DNA of 64,000 nucleotides from positions 3,782,501 to 3,846,500 of the forward strand of contig NZ_CP009429.1 in NCBI RefSeq assembly GCF_001314325.1. Direction: 5' to 3'. This document shows, piece by piece, positions 20,890-30,409 of the stretch. A model generated the notes under the pieces. That model made no database searches and was not told the DNA's origin. It worked only from the letters and a program-made list of their open reading frames with translations. The translations under genes were made by a program, and so were the position numbers. This stretch comes from Sphingopyxis macrogoltabida (GTDB lineage Bacteria; Pseudomonadota; Alphaproteobacteria; Sphingomonadales; Sphingomonadaceae). Each line of letters begins with the position of its first letter. Position 1 is the stretch's first letter.

Positions 20890-21627
20890 CTAGTCCTTTT
20901 CTTTTCGCCGCGCGCCAGAGGCAGGTCGGGCCCGAGCGCCCTCATGGCGCTCCCAAAGGTCCGGCCTGCGTAACCGTGTGTGATCTTCCGCCTGTTGTTT
21001 CCGCCAGGCCGCGATCTTCGCATGATCCCCCGATCGCAGCACTTCGGGGATCGTGCGCCCTTCCCATGTGACGGGCCGGGTATAGTGCGGATATTCGAGC
21101 AAACCGTTTTCGAACGATTCGTCGTCCCCGCTTGAAGCCGCGCCCATTACGCCGGGAAGCAGCCGAATGCAAGCGTCGAGGAGCAGCAGCGCGCCCATCT
21201 CGCCGCCCGACAATATGATGTCGCCCATCGACACCTCTTCGATGGCGCGCGCCTCGAAAATCCGTTCGTCGAATCCCTCGAAGCGGCCGCAGAGGATGAT
21301 CGCGCCGGGACCTGCCGCCAGCCGGCGCACGCGCGCCTGCGTGATCGGGGTACCGCGCGGGGTCATCGCGAGGAGCGGCAGGCCCGGATGCGCCGCCACG
21401 GCGTGATCGATTGCCGCCGCCAGCACATCGGCCTTGAGCACCATCCCGGCGCCGCCGCCCGCCGGGGTGTCGTCGACGGTGCGATGCCTGTCGGTCGCGA
21501 AATCGCGGATCTGCACCGGCGCGCAGTTCCACGTCCCGCTTTCGAGCGCCCGCCCCGCCATGCTGTGCCCCAGCGGACCGGGGAACATGTCGGGATAGAG
21601 CGTCAAGGGAACGGCGGTGAAGGTCAT
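20890..21627 (-). CDS. trmD: tRNA (guanine37-N1)-methyltransferase
   Basis: TrmD (245 aa) methylates G37 of tRNAs with S-adenosylmethionine through a knotted SPOUT fold, preventing frameshifts. Signatures are YPDMFPGPL near the N-terminus, [20 protein letters not shown] and the knot [15 protein letters not shown]. The start at 21627 forms an ATGA overlap with the stop of the LysR gene immediately upstream. An alternative ATG five codons earlier lies inside the LysR gene. The normal neighbour rimM is instead about 4 kb away. Confidence 0.95.
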   Translation of the reverse strand: MTFTAVPLTLYPDMFPGPLGHSMAGRALESGTWNCAPVQIRDFATDRHRTVDDTPAGGGAGMVLKADVLAAAIDHAVAAHPGLPLLAMTPRGTPITQARVRRLAAGPGAIILCGRFEGFDERIFEARAIEEVSMGDIILSGGEMGALLLLDACIRLLPGVMGAASSGDDESFENGLLEYPHYTRPVTWEGRTIPEVLRSGDHAKIAAWRKQQAEDHTRLRRPDLWERHEGARARPASGARRKEKD

Positions 21628-22544
21628 GGCAGCGGCGTCCATAGCGGCTCGGCGAGCAGGTGGCGATCCTTCTCCAGTTCGGCACGCAGCCATTCGCGGA
21701 AACGTTCGATCTTGCGCACCCCGACGCGGTTTTCGCGGTGAACGAGATAATGGGCGGTTCCCGGTTCGTAGAGCGTCTCGAAGGGCTGGACGAGGCGTCC
21801 GGCGTCGAGTTCGGCGCGCCACAGCAGCGGTGTCATCATCGCGATGCCGAAGCCCGCCTGCACCGCGCTCGCTTCCTGAAGCTGGCTGTCGAGTTCGACG
21901 CCGCTGCGCTGCGGAGCGGGCACCGCGTCGACCCCGGCGGCGGCGAGCCAGCCGGCCCACCATGGGTCGTTGGGCGCGAGCCGCTCGACGCGCAGCAGGT
22001 CCTCGGGCCGTTCGATGCGGTTAGCGTCGCGAAAGGCCGGGGCACAGATCGGTGTGACATGGCTGCGATAGAGGAAGTCGGCGCGCAGCCTGGGCCACGG
22101 CCCGCGGCCGACGCGGATCGCGACGTCGACGTTGGTCGCGTCGAAATCGACGAGGTCGTTGTTCATCGACATGCGCACCGCAAGATCGGGATAGGCGAGC
22201 TGGAAGCCGCCGATGCGCGCCCCGAGCCAGGTGCCGCCGAAGGTCGTCATCGCGCTGATCGTCAGCACATCGGCCTCGTCGCTGCCGAGCGCGGCGAAAG
22301 CGTCGCTCATCAACGCAAAGGCATTGCTGACCGCGGGGAGCAGCCGCAGCCCGGTCTCCGACAGGCGCACCCGCCCCTTCTCGCGCACGAACAGCGCCCG
22401 ACCGAGCCGGTCTTCCAATTGGCGGACCTGATAGCTGACCGCCGCCTGCGTCATCCCCAGCTCCTCGGCAGCGCGCGAGAAATTCTGTAGGCGTCCTGCC
22501 GCCTCGAAGGTCCGTATCGCGGCAAGGGGCGGCAGTTTGGGCAT
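21624..22544 (-). CDS. LysR-family regulator, GcvA-like
   Basis: A 306-residue LysR-type regulator. The N-terminal winged helix-turn-helix (about residues 5-65) reads [20 protein letters not shown] then [17 protein letters not shown], closest in style to GcvA/AmpR. A periplasmic-binding-protein-like effector domain follows. The start at MPKLPPL (22544) gives the canonical N-terminus. Its stop overlaps the trmD start by 4 nt, an unusual place for a regulator. It is divergent from a small gene at 22649, the typical arrangement for a LysR target. Confidence 0.92.
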   Translation of the reverse strand: MPKLPPLAAIRTFEAAGRLQNFSRAAEELGMTQAAVSYQVRQLEDRLGRALFVREKGRVRLSETGLRLLPAVSNAFALMSDAFAALGSDEADVLTISAMTTFGGTWLGARIGGFQLAYPDLAVRMSMNNDLVDFDATNVDVAIRVGRGPWPRLRADFLYRSHVTPICAPAFRDANRIERPEDLLRVERLAPNDPWWAGWLAAAGVDAVPAPQRSGVELDSQLQEASAVQAGFGIAMMTPLLWRAELDAGRLVQPFETLYEPGTAHYLVHRENRVGVRKIERFREWLRAELEKDRHLLAEPLWTPLP

Positions 22545-22648
22545 CGCGCTCCTATAAGCTACCCTTATGATATGGTCTACGCCTTTTGTTGGCGCGCGGC
22601 GCGGCAAAGGCGCATCTGGCAATCATTCGATCGCCAGGAGACAAGATC

Positions 22649-22801
22649 ATGAAGGACGAACTTTGGATGCGGAACTGGAACGAAGGCCATCCGCAGTTCA
22701 GCGCCGATCTGCATCGCGGCCTCATGCAGTTGCGGACGGCATTCCGGCGGCTGGGCGAATGGATCGCGCTGCCCCGGGCGCGGCGGCGCTCGCGTGTATG
22801 A
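22649..22801 (+). CDS. Small protein of unknown function, divergent from LysR gene
   Basis: A 50-residue ORF starting MKDELWMRNWNEGHPQFSAD and ending in a basic tail. It has a good ribosome site (CCAGGAG, 7 nt before ATG) and lies 104 bp from the divergent LysR start. The Trp-rich N-terminal half and basic amphipathic C-terminal half suggest a structured small protein. I do not recognise a family. It could be a LysR target. The evidence is the ribosome site, context and high third-position GC. Confidence 0.55.
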   Translation: MKDELWMRNWNEGHPQFSADLHRGLMQLRTAFRRLGEWIALPRARRRSRV

Positions 22802-22894
22802 CGCAGGAAGCGGCGGGCGCCATTCCGCCCGCCGTTAACCAAAAATCAGCGGCTCGTCGCCTAGCATCCCCTCGACCAACTCCGGGGGGAATTG

Positions 22895-24145
22895 ATGAGG
22901 CGATGGGCGCGAGCGGCGGCTGCGGGCGTGGTGCTTTGGGGCACCGCGGTCCCGGCGCGCGCGCAATCCTCGTTCGCCGACGCAACGACCATGAACTGGG
23001 ATGGCGCGCTGACCGGCATGTTCCTCGGGCTGCTGCTTTTCTCGCTCGCCTATAACGCCGCCTTCTTCGCGCTGCTGCGCGAACGCTTCCTGATCTGGCA
23101 GAGCGCACGCACGCTCAGCTATTTCGCCCTCGCCATCGGGCTGTCGCCGCTGGCCATGGGACCGGCGCTGGCACCCGACAGCTTTGCGCGCCAGATATGG
23201 ATTTGCGTGCTATTCGACCTTGGCGTCGTCTTTTCGGGCCCCTTCCTGCGCGCCTACCTCGAGCCCGGAACGGTGCATAAGCGCCTCTATCCGCTGCTCG
23301 GCTGGCCGCCCTTTCTGATCCTCCTCACGACGCCGGCGGCGCTGATGGCAGGCCCGCCGCTCTATTTCGCAATACGCAGCGCGGTGCTGCTCGCGATGCT
23401 CGCGCTCTGCATCGCGACCGTCGTGATCGCGATCGCGCGCGGCAGCCGCACCGCGCGCTATCAGGCCGCGGCGTGGAGCGGCATCGCCGCGGTCTATGGC
23501 GTCAGCCTGTTCCACGACATCGTCCTGCACACGCCGTTCGAGTTGTTCCTGTTCGCGCTGTTTCCGGCGCTCGGGCTCGAGGTGATGCTGACCGCGTTCG
23601 GCATCCTCGACCGGCTGGTGCGGCTGCGGCAGGAACGGCAGGAGGCGCGCGCGCAGGCCGAGGCGATGCGCGTCATCGCGCACACCGACCCGCTGACCGG
23701 CCTGCCCAACCGCCGCGCGATCGAGGCGAGCTTCAACGACGATCCCCCGGTGGCGATCGCCATCGTCGATCTCGACCATTTCAAGGCGATCAACGACCAT
23801 CACGGCCACGACGTCGGCGACCGGGTGATCTTCGCCGCCGGGGTTGCCTTGGGGTCGGGAAGCGCGCTCGCCGCAAGGATCGGCGGCGAGGAATTTGCGC
23901 TGCTGTTCCGCTGCGAAGCGGGCGAGGTAGCGGGCGAGGCCGAACGGCTGCGCCAGCGCGTCGGCGCCTATATCGCGCAGATGGTGCCGTCGCTGAAGCG
24001 GCCGGTGACCGCGAGCATGGGACTGGTCCATATCAGCCGCGACACAAGCTTTGGGGCGGCAATGAAATCGGCCGACATCAACCTTTATGCCGCGAAGGAA
24101 AGCGGCCGCGACCGGGTGGTGTTTATCGAAGCCGCCGCGGCCTAG
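22895..24145 (+). CDS. Membrane-bound diguanylate cyclase (7TM sensor plus GGDEF)
   Basis: A 416-residue protein: signal peptide (to about residue 24), roughly seven membrane helices of the 7TMR-DISM kind between residues 40 and 235, a short coiled coil, then a GGDEF domain. The catalytic motif is GGEEF at residues 330-334, with DLDHFKAINDHHGHDVGD upstream, so cyclic-di-GMP synthesis is expected. No RxxD inhibitory site is obvious. ATG at 22895 follows GGGGGGAATTG; a TTG one codon earlier is possible. It is transcribed opposite to all its neighbours. Confidence 0.9.
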   Translation: MRRWARAAAAGVVLWGTAVPARAQSSFADATTMNWDGALTGMFLGLLLFSLAYNAAFFALLRERFLIWQSARTLSYFALAIGLSPLAMGPALAPDSFARQIWICVLFDLGVVFSGPFLRAYLEPGTVHKRLYPLLGWPPFLILLTTPAALMAGPPLYFAIRSAVLLAMLALCIATVVIAIARGSRTARYQAAAWSGIAAVYGVSLFHDIVLHTPFELFLFALFPALGLEVMLTAFGILDRLVRLRQERQEARAQAEAMRVIAHTDPLTGLPNRRAIEASFNDDPPVAIAIVDLDHFKAINDHHGHDVGDRVIFAAGVALGSGSALAARIGGEEFALLFRCEAGEVAGEAERLRQRVGAYIAQMVPSLKRPVTASMGLVHISRDTSFGAAMKSADINLYAAKESGRDRVVFIEAAAA

Positions 24146-24153
24146 ATTATGAT

Positions 24154-25671
24154 TCAGGGCTGTTCGGCCGGCACCACACGCAAGCGCAGCGCCTGCAGCG
24201 TTGCGGGCGTGGTCGGGGCGAGCAGCAGCATGCCGTCGAGCTTGCCCTTGTCGCAGTTCAGGCGAAAGGCGGTCGACATCGCCCCCATCGGCGCAAGCGG
24301 TTCGGCGGCCGGGCATTCGCCGACTTCGGTTTTCAGCCGCGCAAATTCGGCGGCCCAGTTTTCCGCCGAACGATCGAGCAGGAAATTCATCGCCAGCTTG
24401 CCGTCGAGCGGCGCGAGATTGCCCGCAGCATAAGCGCCGCGCGCCGCGGCGAACATGTCGGCCACCGACGGCGAGACGGGCACCGCGCGGTCGGGAAGCA
24501 ATCCCGCCTGCTCCATCAGCACCGCGGTATCCCATGCCGGCGCCGACGGCCCCGCATAGGTGCGGTTCGACAGTGCGAAGACGCCGACGCCATGGTCGGG
24601 CATCAGCATCACATGGCTGCCGTAACCGGGATAGCCGCCGCCATGCGCCATGGTGAGGCCGAGGTCGCAATCCTGCGCGACGCGCCAGCCCATGCCATAG
24701 GCGGCGGCTTGCTTGCAGGCGGTCGCGCCGCTCGCCCCGATGCGGTTGGTGACCGAGACGAAGTTGAGCCCCTGCGCCATTTCGCGCACCGTCGCGCGCT
24801 TGACCGGGCCGGTGTCGGCGTCGTCGCGCGCCGGCCAGGCCGAGAGCAGGAAGGCGACCCATTTGGCATAGTCGCTGGCGCTGACCTGCAGCCCGCCCAT
24901 GGCGTTGAAGGCGCCGTCGACCATCTCCGGCTCGGCGGACCATTTGTCATCTTCCCAGCGATAGCCGAGCGCATAGCGCGCCTTCGGCGCCCCCGGCGCA
25001 TCGAAGCCGCTGCTCGTCATGCCGAGCGGGGTCAGGATCGTCTGCCGGACATAGTCGGTGTAGGCCACGCCCGACGCTCTGGCGACGATGCGGCCGAGCA
25101 GGGCATAGCCGAAGTTCGAATATTCATGTTGGCTCTGCGGTACGCGGCTGAACGGCACGCCTGCGGCGATCAGTTTCGTAAATTCGTCCTGCGGCAGCAC
25201 CTGTTGCCGGTCGCCCCACGGGTCGTCGGTGACGAAACCGCCGACATGCTGGAGCAGGTCGCGGATTCGGATGCGCGGGCTGTCGGCGGTCGGATAGGTC
25301 CAGCCCTTCATTTCCGGCACATATTGCTCGGCAAGGTCGTCGAGGCGGAGCTTGCCGTCGTCGCGCAGCTTGAGGATCGACAGCGCGGTGAACGCCTTGG
25401 TCATCGACGCGATGCGAAACAGGCTGTCGGGAGTGACGGGACGCTTGTCGGCGATATTCTGGACGCCGACGCCCTTTACATAGGCGAGCTTGCCATCCTT
25501 GACGACGCCATAGACCATGCCGGGAATATGCTGTTCGGCCTGATATTTGACGAAGAGCGCGTCGATTTCGGGAGCGAGCTGGTCGAGGGTTTTGGGAGCG
25601 GGCTCCTGTGCCGTCGCAGGCGCCGCAACGCCGAGCATGAGAGCGAAAACGAAACCCGATTTCCAGCGCAT
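24154..25671 (-). CDS. Serine hydrolase, class C beta-lactamase / esterase family
   Basis: A 505-residue secreted serine hydrolase of the AmpC/PBP-like fold. A signal peptide (ends APATAQ) precedes the S89-M-T-K92 motif, with EYSNFGYALLG as the YxN motif. The C-terminal region adds about 130 residues beyond the fold. It is long for a true beta-lactamase, so an esterase or peptidase role is more likely. The start at 25671 has GGGGAG 6 nt upstream. Its stop is only 9 bp from the stop of the convergent GGDEF gene, with no room for a terminator. It lies between rimM and trmD. Confidence 0.88.
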   Translation of the reverse strand: MRWKSGFVFALMLGVAAPATAQEPAPKTLDQLAPEIDALFVKYQAEQHIPGMVYGVVKDGKLAYVKGVGVQNIADKRPVTPDSLFRIASMTKAFTALSILKLRDDGKLRLDDLAEQYVPEMKGWTYPTADSPRIRIRDLLQHVGGFVTDDPWGDRQQVLPQDEFTKLIAAGVPFSRVPQSQHEYSNFGYALLGRIVARASGVAYTDYVRQTILTPLGMTSSGFDAPGAPKARYALGYRWEDDKWSAEPEMVDGAFNAMGGLQVSASDYAKWVAFLLSAWPARDDADTGPVKRATVREMAQGLNFVSVTNRIGASGATACKQAAAYGMGWRVAQDCDLGLTMAHGGGYPGYGSHVMLMPDHGVGVFALSNRTYAGPSAPAWDTAVLMEQAGLLPDRAVPVSPSVADMFAAARGAYAAGNLAPLDGKLAMNFLLDRSAENWAAEFARLKTEVGECPAAEPLAPMGAMSTAFRLNCDKGKLDGMLLLAPTTPATLQALRLRVVPAEQP

Positions 25672-25729
25672 GACAATCTCCCCGGCCATTTACGACGGGG
25701 CTATCAGAATGGCGGATGAGGACAATCGG

Positions 25730-26239
25730 CTATTCGACGAATGCCGCGTTCACGGTCAGCCCGTCTTCGCTCCACGCCGGCACCGCCTGGACGTTCATCG
25801 GCACCATGAAGCGGACGGGCTTTTTGCCGGGCTCGGCCGGCTTCTCGATTTCGAGGATGTCGCCGGCGCCAAAATTCTCGACCGCGGCGACATGGCCGAT
25901 CGCGTTCCCGTCGGTCGAGATGCACGGCAGGCCGATCAGATCGTGGTGATAATATTCGCCCGGCCCAAGTGGCGGCAACGCCGAGCGCGGCACGGTGAGC
26001 ACGGTGCCGCGCAGCGCCTCGGCGGCGCTGCGGTCGGCCACTTCGGCGAAAGTCGCGACGGCGCCCTGATTGGCGGGACGCACCGATTTGAGTGTGAGCG
26101 TACGCTCGCCTGCATTCAAAACGGAAAAGGCGCGGAGAGCTTCCGCGCCTTCGCCGAACAATTTGAGACGCACCTCGCCCCGCACCCCGTGCGCGCCGGC
26201 GATGGCGGCAAGGGTGACGGGGCGATGGGCGTCGGCCAA
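25730..26239 (-). CDS. rimM: 16S rRNA processing protein RimM
   Basis: RimM (169 aa) binds S19 and helps mature the 30S head domain. The N-terminal RimM barrel (IAGAHGVRGEVRLKLF) and the C-terminal PRC-barrel part (EYYHHDLIGLPCISTDGNAIG and VPMNVQAVPAW) are both present. It begins 3 bp after the rpsP stop, so the two are co-translated. The usual next gene trmD is displaced by about 4 kb. Confidence 0.96.
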   Translation of the reverse strand: MADAHRPVTLAAIAGAHGVRGEVRLKLFGEGAEALRAFSVLNAGERTLTLKSVRPANQGAVATFAEVADRSAAEALRGTVLTVPRSALPPLGPGEYYHHDLIGLPCISTDGNAIGHVAAVENFGAGDILEIEKPAEPGKKPVRFMVPMNVQAVPAWSEDGLTVNAAFVE

Positions 26240-26242
26240 GGC

Positions 26243-26944
26243 TTAGCCTTCGGCCTTTTCTTCGCCGGCTTCGGCGGCAGGCGCCTCTTCGGCAGGCGCT
26301 TCTTCGGCAGCCGGAGCAGCCGGGGCTTCTTCGGCCGGGCCGCCTTCGGCAGCCTGTTCTGCCATCGCGGTCGCGTCGTCGGCGGTCGCGTCGGCGGGGG
26401 TTTCGTCGGCAACGGCTTCGGCGACAGCTTCGGCGGTCGCTTCGCTCTTCACCGAACCGGTCGCATCCGACTCAGCGGCATCGGGAGCGGCAGCCTCTTC
26501 AGCGGCGGGGGCTTCGGCAGCGGCTTCTTCGGCCGGAGCAGCTTCTTCAGCGGCTTCGGGTTCGGGCGCCGGAGCGGCGGCAGCAGCGGCTGCGGCTTCT
26601 TCGGCGTCAGCCAGCTTCTGGGCCTTTTCTTCGGCGCGTTCTTTGGCCTTTTCGCCCGGGACCGCCTTGTTGGGGTTGTTGCGGGCAGCGCGTTCCTTGA
26701 TGCCGGCGGCGTCGAGGAAGCGGGCAACGCGGTCGCTCGGCTGGGCGCCGACGCTCAGCCAGTGCGCGGCGCGTTCGCCGTCGAGCTTGACGCGCTCCGG
26801 ATTGTCCTTGGCGAGCAGCGGGTTGTAGCTGCCGATGCGCTCGATGAAGCGACCGTCGCGCGGGCTGCGCGAGTCGGCGACGACGATCTTGTAATAGGGA
26901 CGCTTTTTCGAACCGCCGCGCGAAAGGCGAATGGAGGTAGCCAT
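26243..26944 (-). CDS. rpsP: 30S ribosomal protein S16 with long acidic Ala/Glu-rich tail
   Basis: The first 80-90 residues are a standard S16 ([20 protein letters not shown], then [11 protein letters not shown]). They are followed by about 145 residues of low-complexity sequence made almost wholly of Ala, Glu, Pro and Asp, bringing the protein to 233 residues against about 80-90 in most bacteria. The reading frame is uninterrupted and rimM starts directly after it. Alphaproteobacterial S16 tails are known to vary in length; this one is long. The tail is probably disordered and strongly acidic. Confidence 0.95.
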   Translation of the reverse strand: MATSIRLSRGGSKKRPYYKIVVADSRSPRDGRFIERIGSYNPLLAKDNPERVKLDGERAAHWLSVGAQPSDRVARFLDAAGIKERAARNNPNKAVPGEKAKERAEEKAQKLADAEEAAAAAAAAPAPEPEAAEEAAPAEEAAAEAPAAEEAAAPDAAESDATGSVKSEATAEAVAEAVADETPADATADDATAMAEQAAEGGPAEEAPAAPAAEEAPAEEAPAAEAGEEKAEG

Positions 26945-26991
26945 GATGTAAGTCCTTCTTTCTAAATCAAATTCAAAGTCGGTTGATCGGG

Positions 26992-28449
26992 TTATTTCTT
27001 CTTATTCATAAGATTTGCGAGTTCGGGCGGAATCGCCCCGCCGCCGAGGCCGGGAAGGCCGCCAAGGCCCCCACCGCCCATTCCGCCGCCGCCCATGCCG
27101 GGAATGCCGCCGCCCTTGCCGAACAGCGCGCCGAGCCCCTTGAGGCCGCCCATCTTGCGGATCTTCTTCATCGCGGTGGACATTTCCTGATGCATTTTCA
27201 GCACCCGGTTCACCTGCTGCACATTGGTGCCCGAACCGTTGGCGATGCGGATCTTGCGCTTCGCGGTGATGATCTCGGGCTTCGCGCGCTCTTTGGGGGT
27301 CATCGACCCCATGATCGCATCGAAATGCACGAGCATCTTGTCGTCGGTGCCGCTCTGCGCCATCGCCGCCTGCGCCTTCTTCATCCCGGGGATCATCCCG
27401 GCGAGCGCGCCGAGGCCGCCCATGCGGCGCATCTGGTTGAGCTGCGTGCGCAGGTCGTTGAGGTCGAACTGGCCCTTGGCCAGCTTCGCCGCCATCGCCT
27501 CGGCCTCTTCGGCCTGGATCGTCTCGGCGGCACGTTCGACAAGGCTGACGACGTCGCCCATGCCGAGGATGCGGCCCGCGATCCGTGACGGCTGGAAAAG
27601 TTCAAGCCCGTCGAGCTTCTCGCCGGTGCCCGCGAACTTGATCGGCTTGCCGGTGACGGCGCGCATCGACAGCGCAGCACCGCCGCGGGCGTCGCCATCC
27701 ATGCGGGTCAGCACCACGCCGGTGAGCGGCACCTGATCGGTGAAGCGCTGCGCGACCTGCACCGCGTCCTGACCGGTCAGGCTGTCGACGACGAGCAGGG
27801 TTTCGGCGGGGTTCGCGGTACGCGACACCGCCTGCATCTCGTCCATCAGCTGCTGGTCGACGTGGAGACGGCCCGCGGTATCGAGCATCAGGACGTCATA
27901 GCCCTGCAGCTTCGCCGCCTGCAGCGCGCGCTGCGCGATCTCGACCGGCTGCTGACCGGCGACGATGGGCAGCGTCGCGACGTCGATCTGCTGGCCGAGG
28001 ACGGCGAGCTGTTCCTGCGCGGCGGGGCGGTTGACGTCGAGCGACGCCATCAGCACCTTCTTGCGCTCCTTGTCCTTCAGCCGCTTCGCGATCTTCGCGG
28101 TCGTCGTCGTCTTGCCCGAACCCTGCAGGCCGACCATCATGATGACCGCGGGCGGGGTGACGGCAAGCTCGAGTTCGGCGGTTTCGGAGCCGAGCATCTC
28201 GGTCAGCGCGTCGCTGACGATCTTGACGACCTGCTGTCCCGGAGTGACCGAGCGCAGGACATTCTGGCCGATCGCGAGTTCGGTGACCTGATCGACGAAG
28301 CTGCGGACGACGGGCAGCGCGACGTCGGCCTCGAGCAGGGCGATTCGCACTTCGCGCATCGCGGCGCGCACGTCGGCCTCGGTCAGCGCGCCGCGGCCGC
28401 GGAGCTTCCCGAAAACATCGCCAAGCCGATTGCTCAGACTGTCGAACAT
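26992..28449 (-). CDS. ffh: Signal recognition particle protein Ffh
   Basis: Ffh (485 aa from MFDSLS at 28449) is the SRP54 GTPase, which binds 4.5S RNA and signal sequences and docks with FtsY (32445). The N-domain, G-domain ([29 protein letters not shown]) and Met-rich M-domain are in order. The C-terminus is a long Gly/Met run ([12 protein letters not shown]) that probably forms part of the flexible tail. It is the first gene of the ffh-rpsP-rimM cluster. Confidence 0.97.
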   Translation of the reverse strand: MFDSLSNRLGDVFGKLRGRGALTEADVRAAMREVRIALLEADVALPVVRSFVDQVTELAIGQNVLRSVTPGQQVVKIVSDALTEMLGSETAELELAVTPPAVIMMVGLQGSGKTTTTAKIAKRLKDKERKKVLMASLDVNRPAAQEQLAVLGQQIDVATLPIVAGQQPVEIAQRALQAAKLQGYDVLMLDTAGRLHVDQQLMDEMQAVSRTANPAETLLVVDSLTGQDAVQVAQRFTDQVPLTGVVLTRMDGDARGGAALSMRAVTGKPIKFAGTGEKLDGLELFQPSRIAGRILGMGDVVSLVERAAETIQAEEAEAMAAKLAKGQFDLNDLRTQLNQMRRMGGLGALAGMIPGMKKAQAAMAQSGTDDKMLVHFDAIMGSMTPKERAKPEIITAKRKIRIANGSGTNVQQVNRVLKMHQEMSTAMKKIRKMGGLKGLGALFGKGGGIPGMGGGGMGGGGLGGLPGLGGGAIPPELANLMNKKK

Positions 28450-28700
28450 GCGCCTCAAATCCTTCGTTTCGAGGCCCGCAACGCAAAAGACGCCGGTGAG
28501 CGAAACCTCGCCAACCAGCGGCTATCCGTGGACAGACTTTCCGTCGCGGACATCGATATGTCCGTGCGCAAGATGCGCGCGAACGCGGCGGCCAATACAC
28601 ATTTATGCGCAGGCTGGCAAGCGAGCGCCGCCGCACTCCGTTTAACGCAAATTTCACCGCTTCGGGTCCAGAACGGCGCGCGGGTGGTGGGGAAATATCT

Positions 28701-30329
28701 ATGACAGCGATGCCAAGACCAAGGGACCGCAGCGAAGGCGCCAAACGCGACATCGTCGCGGGCGGCATCGTCGTCGCCGCCATCCTGCTGTTCGTCGGCA
28801 CCGGCAGCAATGTGATGCAATCGGTGATCCGGTCGCTGATCGGCATCGGCGGCGGCCCCGATAATGTGCTCACCTCGATGCTGATCCTCAATATCGCGCT
28901 GATCCTGTTCGGCTGGCGCCGTTACGAGGATCTCAATCGCGAGATCGTCGAACGCACCGAGGCCGAACAACGCGCGCGCTATCTGGCCGACACCGACCCG
29001 CTGACGGGTTTCCTGAACCGCCGCGCGCTGATGGCGAACGGGCAGCAGTTGATCGTCGATGCGGCGCTGGAAAAGCGGCAGGTCGCCCTGTTCCTGCTCG
29101 ACCTCGATCATTTCAAGACGGTCAACGACATCCACGGCCACGCCGCGGGCGACCGCGTGCTGCAGGTGGCGGCCGAGCGCATCACGGCGGTGCTGCCGCC
29201 GAGCGCGACCAAGGCGCGGCTCGGCGGCGACGAATTCGTCGCGATGCTGCCGTTCGAACCCGCGGCGCGCGACCATATCGAAGCGCTCGCGGCGCAGCTT
29301 GTCGCCGCGCTCGAGGAACCGATCTTTCACGGCGCGCAACAAATCCGCACCGGCGCTTCGCTCGGCGTCGCGCTGGCGAGCGAGGCGGGGATCACGATGG
29401 AAACGATCGTCCGCCAGGCCGACATCGCCATGTATCATTGCAAGGACGAGGGGCGGAACCGTTTCTGCTGGTTCGAGCCCGGCATGGAAATGGCGGTGCA
29501 GGTCCGCAACCAGATCGAAACCGGGATTCGCAGCGGCATGCCGCGCGGCGAATTCGTCCCCCATTTCGAGCCGCAGGTCGACATCGCGAGCGGCCGCCTG
29601 CTCGGTTTCGAGATGCTGATGCGCTGGGAATCGCCCGAATATGGCATGATCCCGCCCGAACGCTTCATTCCGGTCGCCGAGGAAAGCGGACTGATCGGCG
29701 AATTGTCGCTGCAGGTCATCGGCCGCGCGATGGAAATCGCCAAGGGCTGGGACCCGTCGATCATGCTCGCGGTCAATATCTCGCCGCAGCAGCTCAAGGA
29801 TCCGTGGTTCAGCCAGAAGCTCACCAAGCTGCTCGTCGAAACGGGCTTCCCGGCCAGCCAACTCGAGGTCGAGATCACCGAAAGTTCGCTGTTCGAGAAT
29901 CTGCCGCTCGTCCGCTCGATCGTCACGAGCCTCAAGAATCAGGGCGTGTCGCTGAGCCTCGACGATTTCGGCACCGGTTACAGCTCGCTGTCGCACCTCC
30001 GCGCGCTGCCCTTCGACCGGATCAAGATCGACCGCAGCTTCGTCGCCGCGATGCGCGGCAGCCCCGACGCGCAGGCGATCGTCGTCGCGATCGTCCGGCT
30101 GGGCGAAAGCCTGTCGATGCCGATCACTGCGGAGGGGGTCGAGGATGAAGCGACCGCGATCGAACTGACGCGGCTCGGCTGCGCCAAGGGTCAGGGCTGG
30201 TATTACGGACGCGCGGCTTCCGCCACCGACACCACCGCCCTGCTCGCCGAACGCGGGCTGATGCGCGCGCCGGTGGTGCCCGAAGGCGCTCCGACGCCCG
30301 ACGAAGCCCCGCTGCGCAAGAGCGCGTGA
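28701..30329 (+). CDS. GGDEF-EAL cyclic-di-GMP protein
   Basis: A 542-residue protein with two N-terminal membrane helices (about residues 18-36 and 53-70), a short coiled coil, a GGDEF domain with intact GGDEF at 175-179, and an EAL domain. The EAL motif reads EML at 304-306; the metal-binding Glu is retained. Other EAL residues are in NISPQQ, EITES, DDFGTGYSSL, KIDRSF and TAEGVE. Both activities therefore look possible. The start at 28701 (MTAMPRPRD) is preferred because the longer frame overlaps the ffh upstream region. Confidence 0.93.
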   Translation: MTAMPRPRDRSEGAKRDIVAGGIVVAAILLFVGTGSNVMQSVIRSLIGIGGGPDNVLTSMLILNIALILFGWRRYEDLNREIVERTEAEQRARYLADTDPLTGFLNRRALMANGQQLIVDAALEKRQVALFLLDLDHFKTVNDIHGHAAGDRVLQVAAERITAVLPPSATKARLGGDEFVAMLPFEPAARDHIEALAAQLVAALEEPIFHGAQQIRTGASLGVALASEAGITMETIVRQADIAMYHCKDEGRNRFCWFEPGMEMAVQVRNQIETGIRSGMPRGEFVPHFEPQVDIASGRLLGFEMLMRWESPEYGMIPPERFIPVAEESGLIGELSLQVIGRAMEIAKGWDPSIMLAVNISPQQLKDPWFSQKLTKLLVETGFPASQLEVEITESSLFENLPLVRSIVTSLKNQGVSLSLDDFGTGYSSLSHLRALPFDRIKIDRSFVAAMRGSPDAQAIVVAIVRLGESLSMPITAEGVEDEATAIELTRLGCAKGQGWYYGRAASATDTTALLAERGLMRAPVVPEGAPTPDEAPLRKSA

Positions 30330-30409
30330 TTTCACCGTCGCCTTCGCGGGGACGACGGGATCCGGACGGTTAGCTAGACTTCCCGCCCCCGCGCTCCTAA
30401 ATGCGGCCC

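Noticed and set aside
30332..30365. Possible further palindromic repeat after the GGDEF-EAL gene
   Set aside because: Only partial similarity (CGTCGCC...GACGACGG) with short arms; not enough to call.
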